From Natronobacterium gregoryi SP2 (GTDB lineage Archaea > Halobacteriota > Halobacteria > Halobacteriales > Natrialbaceae): 64,000 nucleotides of DNA. The position numbers and the translations under genes were made by a program. Location: the NCBI RefSeq assembly GCF_000230715.2, contig NC_019792.1, positions 1,364,001 to 1,428,000 of the forward strand. Direction: 5' to 3'. Below are positions 58,392 through 64,000 of this stretch, piece by piece; the stretch's first letter is position 1, and every line of letters starts with the position of its first letter. The notes under the pieces are model-generated. The model was not told the origin of the DNA. It worked only from the letters and a program-made list of their open reading frames with translations, and did not search any database.

Positions 58392-58504
58392 TCATACTGC
58401 CGGGCAGAACGACGTGACGATCGATCCTCTGTTGCGGCCGTCATCGGTGGAGACGGCCGCAAATCCGCGACCGACTTCGTATTGACTTCTGTCCGACAGT
58501 ATCA
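58392..58504. repeat. Family A-related palindromic element, copy A12 (longer subtype)
   Basis: 113 bp. Outer ends TCATACTGCCGGGCAGAA and TTCTGTCCGACAGTATCA pair at 15 of 18 positions. The inner arms TTGCGGCCGTC and GACGGCCGCAA form a perfect 11-bp stem near 58431-58461. The terminal TCA is the reverse complement of the TGA stop of the oppF-like gene, the same placement as in family A. Confidence 0.7.
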
Positions 58505-59851
58505 CCGGTGGAGGTGACACGCGGTGTAGTGCGTCCCGGAACCGTACGCCGGTTCGACCTCGTAGGCCGGCCGCTCGCGTGCACAGATGCTCTGTCGAGC
58601 GAACGACTCGAGCAACAGGTCCGTCGCCGACTCCCAGTCGGTGGGACTCCTCTCGTCGTCGCCCCTCTCGTCGTGATCCGTCGCCACGTGCTCGATCGCT
58701 TCGTCGACGATCTCGCCGGCTGCACCCGTCGGCAATCGTTCGCCGAAAAACTCGCGTCGAAGCTCGGCTGCCGTCGCCGGTTCGAACGTTCGTCGCTTGA
58801 CCGCCCGCATGAACGCCCGCGTCCGCTCCCACTCCTCGTCGGTCAACTCGTACCCCTCGGGAGCGATCAGTCGCGGACACCGCGTCCGAAACCGACAGCC
58901 AGAGGGGGGATCGACCGGGCTCGGAACCTCTCCCTCGAGGACGCCACGGGCGTCGCTGTCGCGAGGGTCCGGCACCGGGATCGACTCGAGGAGCGCCTCG
59001 GTGTAGGGGTGCTGTGGATTCTCGAACAGTTCCTCTTTTTCGGCGAGTTCGACGACGTTCCCGAGATACATCACCGCCACACGATCGGAGATGTGCCGGA
59101 TGACCGAGAGGTCGTGGGCGATAAAGAGATACGTGAGCCCGAACTCCGCCTGGAGCTGTTCCATCGTGTTCAGCACCTGTGCCTGGATCGAGACGTCGAG
59201 TGCCGACACTGGCTCGTCACAGACGATGAAGTCCGGGTTGACCGACAGTGCACGCGCGAGGTTGACACGCTGGCGCTGCCCGCCCGAGAACGCGTGTGGG
59301 TGACGGTTGTAGTGGTGGGGATCGAGCCCGACTTTCTCGAGGAGTTCTTTGGCACGGGCCTCCCGTCTCTCCTCGTCTACCATGTCGTGGGCCCGCATCG
59401 GCTCCTCGATGATCTGGCCGACCGTCATCCGTGGGTCCAGCGACGACTGTGGGTCCTGGAAGATTATCTGTATCTCCGACCGTTTCTGCCGGAGTTGCTC
59501 GCCGCTCAGTTCCGCGAGGTCGTCACCCTTGAAGTAGATATTTCCGTCGGTCGGCTCGAGCAAGCGGAGGATCGTCCGGCCAAGCGTACTCTTCCCACAG
59601 CCGGACTCGCCGACCAGTCCCAGCGTCTCGCCGCGCTTGATCTCGAAGCTGACGTCGTCGACGGCTTTCACACGAGTCCGGCTAACACTGATCGGCGGAA
59701 ACTGGTCCGACTCGAGGGAGACGCCGCCGAGCAGGCCCGACTCCTGGCTGAAGTATTTCTTCAGCCCGTCGACTTCGATCAGCGTCTCGCCGTAGCCGAC
59801 ATCCTCGCCGGTCATCTCGGAGCCGAGCAGGCGTTCCTGTGTGTCACTCAC
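58502..59851 (-). CDS. Oligopeptide ABC transporter ATP-binding protein (OppF/DppF type)
   Basis: 449 residues from GTG 59851. Walker [10 protein letters not shown] near 88, signature [15 protein letters not shown] near 195, Walker [19 protein letters not shown] near 215, and the oligopeptide-type C-terminus with cysteines ([11 protein letters not shown]). A C-terminal extension of about 100 residues goes beyond the usual DppF. The start overlaps the end of the oppD-like gene by eight bases. Last gene of the operon; its TGA is in element A12. Confidence 0.9.
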   Translation of the reverse strand: MSDTQERLLGSEMTGEDVGYGETLIEVDGLKKYFSQESGLLGGVSLESDQFPPISVSRTRVKAVDDVSFEIKRGETLGLVGESGCGKSTLGRTILRLLEPTDGNIYFKGDDLAELSGEQLRQKRSEIQIIFQDPQSSLDPRMTVGQIIEEPMRAHDMVDEERREARAKELLEKVGLDPHHYNRHPHAFSGGQRQRVNLARALSVNPDFIVCDEPVSALDVSIQAQVLNTMEQLQAEFGLTYLFIAHDLSVIRHISDRVAVMYLGNVVELAEKEELFENPQHPYTEALLESIPVPDPRDSDARGVLEGEVPSPVDPPSGCRFRTRCPRLIAPEGYELTDEEWERTRAFMRAVKRRTFEPATAAELRREFFGERLPTGAAGEIVDEAIEHVATDHDERGDDERSPTDWESATDLLLESFARQSICARERPAYEVEPAYGSGTHYTACHLHR

Positions 59852-60998
59852 TCTCTCCACCTCCGTTCGTCTCGGCCGGCTCCGGTGAAACCGCCGCATC
59901 CGTCTCGCTCTCGGAGGATGTCTGTGGCTCTTTCTCGAGGGGGACGCTCTCGTCGTAGCCAACGTCGAACGCGTCGTGTTTGACGCAGGCAGCCCGATGT
60001 GGCTCGCCGTCGGCAACAGCGACCGGTTTCGTCTCCGGGTGGACGCGCTGACAGACTTCCCTCGCGTCGGGACATCGCGGATGGAACCGACAACCAGACG
60101 GCGGGCTGATCGCTTCGGGCATTACGCCCTCGATCGGGTCGAGTTCGCCGACGGTTCGGTCGGGGCGAGGGATCGAGTCGAGCAACGCCTCGGTGTAGGG
60201 GTGTTTCGTGTCGTAGAACAATTCGTCCACCGGTGCCTGTTCGACGATCTCACCCAGGTACATCACGTTCACGCGGTCACAAATCTCGGCGACGACACCC
60301 ATGTCGTGAGTCACCCAGACGAAACTCGTCCCATACTTCTCTTGAAGATCGTCGACGAGGTCGATGATCTGTCCCTCGACGGTGACATCGAGCGCCGTCG
60401 TTGGCTCGTCAGCGATAATAAGGTTCGGCTCGCAAGCGAGTGCCATCGCGATCAACACGCGCTGGCGCATCCCACCGGAGAACTGGTGTGGATACTCGTC
60501 GTACCGCTCTTCGGGATCGGGAATACCGACCTCCCGGAGCATGTCGACGGCCTCCTCGCGTGCCTCCCCACTCGAGAGGTCGCGGTTGAGTTCGATGAAC
60601 TCCCGTAACTGGCCGCCGACAGTGAAGACGGGATTGAGCGATTCCATCGGGTCCTGGAAGATGACCGCGATCTCGTTGCCCCGAATCCGGGTCCTGACTT
60701 CCTCGTTCGAAAGCATGTCCTCCCGTTCCCGAAGTTCGCCGTCCGGCCCCTCCTCGAGGCCGAATATCGTCTCGCCCCGATAGGTGATCTCGCCGCCGAC
60801 GATCTCGCCGGGATTCTCGACGAGTCGCAGGAGGCTCATCGAGGCGACGCTTTTGCCAGCCCCTGACTCGCCGACCAGCCCCACGATCTCGCCCTCGTGG
60901 ACCTCGAAGGAGATGCCGTCGACTGCGCGTACTGTACCGGCGTCCGTGAAGAACTGCGTCTTGAGATTCTCGACGCGAAGGAGTGGTTCGGAACTCAT
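59844..60998 (-). CDS. Oligopeptide ABC transporter ATP-binding protein (OppD/DppD type)
   Basis: 384 residues. Walker [12 protein letters not shown] near 41, signature [15 protein letters not shown] near 167, Walker [19 protein letters not shown], and the Cys-containing [17 protein letters not shown] near 300 typical of the oligopeptide subfamily. A Ser/Glu-rich tail follows. It pairs with the OppF-like subunit to drive uptake. Two bases separate it from the upstream permease. Confidence 0.93.
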   Translation of the reverse strand: MSSEPLLRVENLKTQFFTDAGTVRAVDGISFEVHEGEIVGLVGESGAGKSVASMSLLRLVENPGEIVGGEITYRGETIFGLEEGPDGELREREDMLSNEEVRTRIRGNEIAVIFQDPMESLNPVFTVGGQLREFIELNRDLSSGEAREEAVDMLREVGIPDPEERYDEYPHQFSGGMRQRVLIAMALACEPNLIIADEPTTALDVTVEGQIIDLVDDLQEKYGTSFVWVTHDMGVVAEICDRVNVMYLGEIVEQAPVDELFYDTKHPYTEALLDSIPRPDRTVGELDPIEGVMPEAISPPSGCRFHPRCPDAREVCQRVHPETKPVAVADGEPHRAACVKHDAFDVGYDESVPLEKEPQTSSESETDAAVSPEPAETNGGGESE

Positions 60999-61000
60999 AG

Positions 61001-61996
61001 TCAGTCGTTGATCCGTGGATCGAGCGCGTCCTGTAGCCCGTCACCGAAGAGGTTGAACCCCATGATGGTGATCATGATCGCGACCCCAGGCCAGATCGAC
61101 AGCCAGACGTTCGAGTGCATGTAGCCGTGAGAGGTCTGGAGCATCTCGCCCCAGTCGGGCGTCGGCGGCTGTGCGCCAAAGCCCAGGAACGAGAGTCCGG
61201 CGACGATCAGGATCGTCACGCCGATCTGCAGCGTCGCGTAGACCAACACGGGTGCGAAACTGTTCGGAATGACGTGGTACAGGATGATATTGCGGTCTTT
61301 GACCCCTGCCGCTCGAGCGGCCTCGATGTAGTCCATCTCGCGGACCGATAGCACTTCGCTGCGTATGATCCGGGCGAACACCGGGATGAACGCGATACCG
61401 ACGCCGACGATCGCGAACTGGACATCGGGGCTGCCTCCGCTGACAAACACCGTAAAGACGATGATGAGGATCAGCGGCGGGATGGCGTAAACGGTCTCGA
61501 TCGCTCGCATCAGGACGTCGTCTACCCAGCCGCCGTAGTAGCCGGCGACGGAGCCGATGATCGTCCCACCGACCAGTCCAAGGAAGGTTGCTGCAAGCCC
61601 GACGCTTACGGACACCTGGGCACCGTAGACGATCCGCGTGAAGTAGTCTCGCCCGTTCGGATCGGTGCCGAGCGGATGCTCGAGGGTCCCGTCGGGATGG
61701 AACGCTGGCGGTACGTTCGTTTCCGCCTCGCCCGGCGGCGGGAGCCGTTCGGGGTGTTCGAATATCGGCAGGGTTTCGGCCATGGCGAAGTCCGAGACGT
61801 TCCCGAACGTGAGCCGCGAGAGGTTCCCGTCTACGAGGGTGTACGCCGTGATCGCCAGCACGAACGTGATGACGTACAGCCCCCACCGTGCGGTCGTGTC
61901 CTGCATGACTTTCCGCAAGGTGTTTCGCCAGCCGGCCTGGAGTTCCTTGGTTTCCGGTTCGGAGCCGCTTCCGACCTGAGATTCTCCGACTGCCAT
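61001..61996 (-). CDS. Oligopeptide ABC transporter permease (DppC type)
   Basis: 331 residues. N-terminal cytoplasmic segment, then about six membrane spans. The DppC-type HPLGTDPNGRDYFTRIVYGAQVSVSVGLAATFLGL and EAA loop YIEAARAAGVKDRNIILYHVIPNSFAPVLVYATLQIG are present. The C-terminal GFNLFGDGLQDALDPR is standard for DppC. It forms the channel together with the DppB-type subunit. A short hydrophilic start is normal for haloarchaea. Confidence 0.93.
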   Translation of the reverse strand: MAVGESQVGSGSEPETKELQAGWRNTLRKVMQDTTARWGLYVITFVLAITAYTLVDGNLSRLTFGNVSDFAMAETLPIFEHPERLPPPGEAETNVPPAFHPDGTLEHPLGTDPNGRDYFTRIVYGAQVSVSVGLAATFLGLVGGTIIGSVAGYYGGWVDDVLMRAIETVYAIPPLILIIVFTVFVSGGSPDVQFAIVGVGIAFIPVFARIIRSEVLSVREMDYIEAARAAGVKDRNIILYHVIPNSFAPVLVYATLQIGVTILIVAGLSFLGFGAQPPTPDWGEMLQTSHGYMHSNVWLSIWPGVAIMITIMGFNLFGDGLQDALDPRIND

Positions 61997-61998
61997 GG

Positions 61999-62997
61999 TT
62001 ACTCGGCCTCCCCGTAGGTGACGCGCGGATCGATGTACGCGTACGCGATGTCGGTGATGATGACGCCGATCACGAACATCGTCGCGATGATCATCGTGAT
62101 ACCCATAATCAGCTGGTAGTCGAGCTGGACGATCGCATCGTAGAACAGCCGTCCGAGCCCGTTGATGTTGAACACGAACTCGATGAGGACGGCACCACCG
62201 AGCGCCGTCGATAAGTTGAGGCCGACGATCGTGATAATCGGTAGCTGTGCGACCTGAAACGCGTGCTTTCGCATGATCGTCCGCTCGGGCACGCCGTAGG
62301 CTCGAGCGAGTTTGACGTACTCACCTTGCAGGGACTCGATCATCTGGGTTCGCTCGACGCGCATCAGCGTCGCCATCTGCAAGGTGCCGAGTGCGATCAT
62401 CGGCAACAGCAGGTGACGGATCGTCTCGACGAGGTGTTCGACGTAGCCGTCGTGTCCGTAGGCTTCGGGCGACCACCAAGGGTAGACCAGGTCGGCGGAC
62501 GGGAGCCATCCAAGCTGGACCGCGAAAATCAGGATCAACATGATCCCGATCCAGAACGAGGGCGTGCTCACGCCGAGCAAGGCGACGATCCGCGAGACGT
62601 GATCGAACGGCTCGTTTCGACGTTTGGCCGCGAGAATGCCCAGCGGAATCGACGTCACGAGTGCAAACGCGTACGCCGAGAGGACGAGCAACAGCGTCGG
62701 ACCGATCCGACTGGCGATCAGCTCCGAGACGGGACGGTTCCGGTGGAAGCTATGTCCCATGTCTCCCTGAACCAGTCCGGCCATGTAATCGAGGTACCGC
62801 TCGTGCATTGGCCGGTCGAGGCCGTACCGGGCCTCGACCTGTTCGATCATCTCCTGGTCGGCCTCTACCCCCTGGAGCATGAGTCTGACCGGGTCCCCCG
62901 GCGTCAGGTTCGCGAGGACGAACGTCAGAATGGAGATCCCGATCAGGACGGGGATCGCCTGGATGAACCGGTAGACCGTATAGCGGAGAAGTCCCAT
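61999..62997 (-). CDS. Oligopeptide ABC transporter permease (DppB type)
   Basis: 332 residues. The DppB start LLRYTVYRFIQAIPVLIGISILTFVLANLTPGDPVRLML is present. The EAA loop KLARAYGVPERTIMRKHAFQVAQLPIITIVGLNLSTALGGAVLIEFVF and the closing YAYIDPRVTYGE are also present. It pairs with the DppC-type permease. Two bases separate the two genes. Confidence 0.93.
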   Translation of the reverse strand: MGLLRYTVYRFIQAIPVLIGISILTFVLANLTPGDPVRLMLQGVEADQEMIEQVEARYGLDRPMHERYLDYMAGLVQGDMGHSFHRNRPVSELIASRIGPTLLLVLSAYAFALVTSIPLGILAAKRRNEPFDHVSRIVALLGVSTPSFWIGIMLILIFAVQLGWLPSADLVYPWWSPEAYGHDGYVEHLVETIRHLLLPMIALGTLQMATLMRVERTQMIESLQGEYVKLARAYGVPERTIMRKHAFQVAQLPIITIVGLNLSTALGGAVLIEFVFNINGLGRLFYDAIVQLDYQLIMGITMIIATMFVIGVIITDIAYAYIDPRVTYGEAE

Positions 62998-63067
62998 GAC
63001 GGAAAGCTACGTGCGGTGGTCGCGATCGTCGGTCGATTCGCCGAGAGGGAACGAACCCGTCACCGGC

Positions 63068-64000
63068 TCACTCCTCGATCCAGGTATTCTGGTAGTCGGA
63101 GACGATACGCGGATTGTAGCTGACAGCCGGATGCGCGTGAAGGTCCCTGACGTTTTCACGGGCAGCCATCGTATTGTGTTCCGAGTACGCCGGCAACGCC
63201 GGGAGATACTCGAGAACCTCCTCGGTAAGCTCGATGTACAGGTCGCGTCGCTCGTCGTGGTCTGCACTCTCCCTGGCGGCGACGATGTTGTCGTGGAACT
63301 CACCCTGGCCCTCGTAGAAGTGACCCTGTCCGACCTCTTCCTGGCTCTCGTGGAAGAGGTTGTAGAAGTACGCGTCGGGATCGGGTCCGCCGGTCCAGCC
63401 GAGCAGGTACATCTCGTAGTCATCGGCATTCCCAGTCGTGTAGGTGTCGACCAGCGTCGCAAACGACATTCCCTGAACGTCGGCACCGTACCCGATCTCC
63501 GTCAGCCGCGAGCCGATCCGTTCGGCCAGCGCCTCGCGGGGGCCTCCTTCGGGAGCGATGATGCGTGGCTCCCAGCCGTCGGGAACCCCCGCGTCCTCGA
63601 GGAGTTGTTCTGCCTGGTCGGGATCGTACTCCGGCATCTGTTCTTCCCACTCGTCGACGGGAAAGTCCCAGTCCCCTTCGTCGTTGGTGATCTCGGGGAT
63701 GGGACTCGACAGTGGGGCTGCTGCGGGGCCGAGGTGTTCGTCGACGAACGCCTGCATAGAAAACGAGTGAGAGACGGCACGTCGCACGTCGGGATCGGTC
63801 GTCTCCCCCTCGTTGCAATTGAATCCAAGGTACATGTAGGACGGGCTGCGGCTCCCGTGGATGCGGACGTCGTCTGCACCTTCAACCTCGTCCCACTCCG
63901 TCGCCGGGACAGTATCGATAACGTCCGCGTCACCGGCGAGAACCTGTGCGACACGGTTGGCGTCGTCCGGCGCGTCCTCGAAACGAATCTCCTCAACGTA
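63068..64000 (-). CDS. Oligopeptide-binding protein, SBP family 5 (partial, N-terminus beyond the window)
   Basis: 311 residues visible; the start lies beyond the right edge. The lines RIHGSRSPSYMYLGFNCNEGETTDPDVRRAVSHSFSMQAFVDEHL, PYSAA-like GPAAAPLSSPIPEI and AEQLLEDAGVPDGWEPRIIAPEG are typical of the C-terminal half of extracellular solute-binding family 5. It presents peptides to the permease. It is the first gene of the operon in this direction, 70 bases from the DppB gene. The lipoprotein signal cannot be seen. Confidence 0.88.
   Translation of the reverse strand, partial: YVEEIRFEDAPDDANRVAQVLAGDADVIDTVPATEWDEVEGADDVRIHGSRSPSYMYLGFNCNEGETTDPDVRRAVSHSFSMQAFVDEHLGPAAAPLSSPIPEITNDEGDWDFPVDEWEEQMPEYDPDQAEQLLEDAGVPDGWEPRIIAPEGGPREALAERIGSRLTEIGYGADVQGMSFATLVDTYTTGNADDYEMYLLGWTGGPDPDAYFYNLFHESQEEVGQGHFYEGQGEFHDNIVAARESADHDERRDLYIELTEEVLEYLPALPAYSEHNTMAARENVRDLHAHPAVSYNPRIVSDYQNTWIEE

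Noticed and set aside
6053-58504. Family A as plain rho-independent-type terminators
   Set aside because: Most copies lack a T-run after the stem, and A2 and A10 are not on a stop codon, so a simple terminator role does not explain all copies.

Overview
The window is a haloarchaeal chromosome segment. Coding sequence is GC-rich with strong D/E excess, the small chromatin protein MC1 is present, several genes are leaderless with TATA-like boxes, and many genes belong to haloarchaea-only families. The family mix resembles Natrialbaceae-type haloarchaea, but that placement is inference.

Layout. 1-5.0 kb: end of a DJ-1-like gene, a HAD phosphatase, a Ski2-type helicase and trpS preceded by a Trp-rich mini-ORF. 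5.0-9.1 kb: accessory island with a decayed gene, a wHTH/PemK-like toxin-antitoxin pair, and a DUF5518-like membrane gene split by a TnpB-only IS200/IS605-type element that itself carries a nested IS630-type element. 9.2-21.5 kb: pheS-pheT preceded by a Phe-rich mini-ORF, two unknown genes behind an iron-box-like operator, MC1, pheA, a peroxiredoxin, Hsp20 and leuS preceded by a candidate Leu mini-ORF. 21.5-33.5 kb: membrane regulators, an HdrD/GlpC-like Fe-S reductase, a solitary Cas4-like protein, TsaC, a glutaredoxin-redoxin pair, a CNNM/CorC protein and a PiT phosphate transporter. 33.7-37.4 kb: second accessory patch with an ABC-2 exporter, an IS1595-type element, a remnant of a second ABC-2 permease and a truncated cysteine-rich ORF. 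37.5-57.4 kb: DUF5828, upp, a lipoprotein, an S9 peptidase, a YigZ-like protein, an ACT-domain regulator, hisB, metY-metX, serB, a cyclase, UspA, an EamA transporter, and a CBS-glyS operon. 58.5-64 kb: a dipeptide/oligopeptide ABC transporter operon running off the right edge.

Two signals run through the window and are not explained by the genes. First, two families of 80-115 bp double-palindromic elements recur, 12 copies of family A and at least 6 of family B. They start on the stop codons of genes again and again: TGA supplied by TGATACGG in family A, TAG supplied by CTAG in family B. Their inner stems vary in sequence while staying paired. Second, three aminoacyl-tRNA synthetase loci (trpS, pheST, leuS) are each preceded by a tiny ORF rich in the cognate amino acid. 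For trpS and pheST, inverted repeats lie between the tiny ORF and the gene. This looks like leader-peptide control of synthetase genes in an archaeon.
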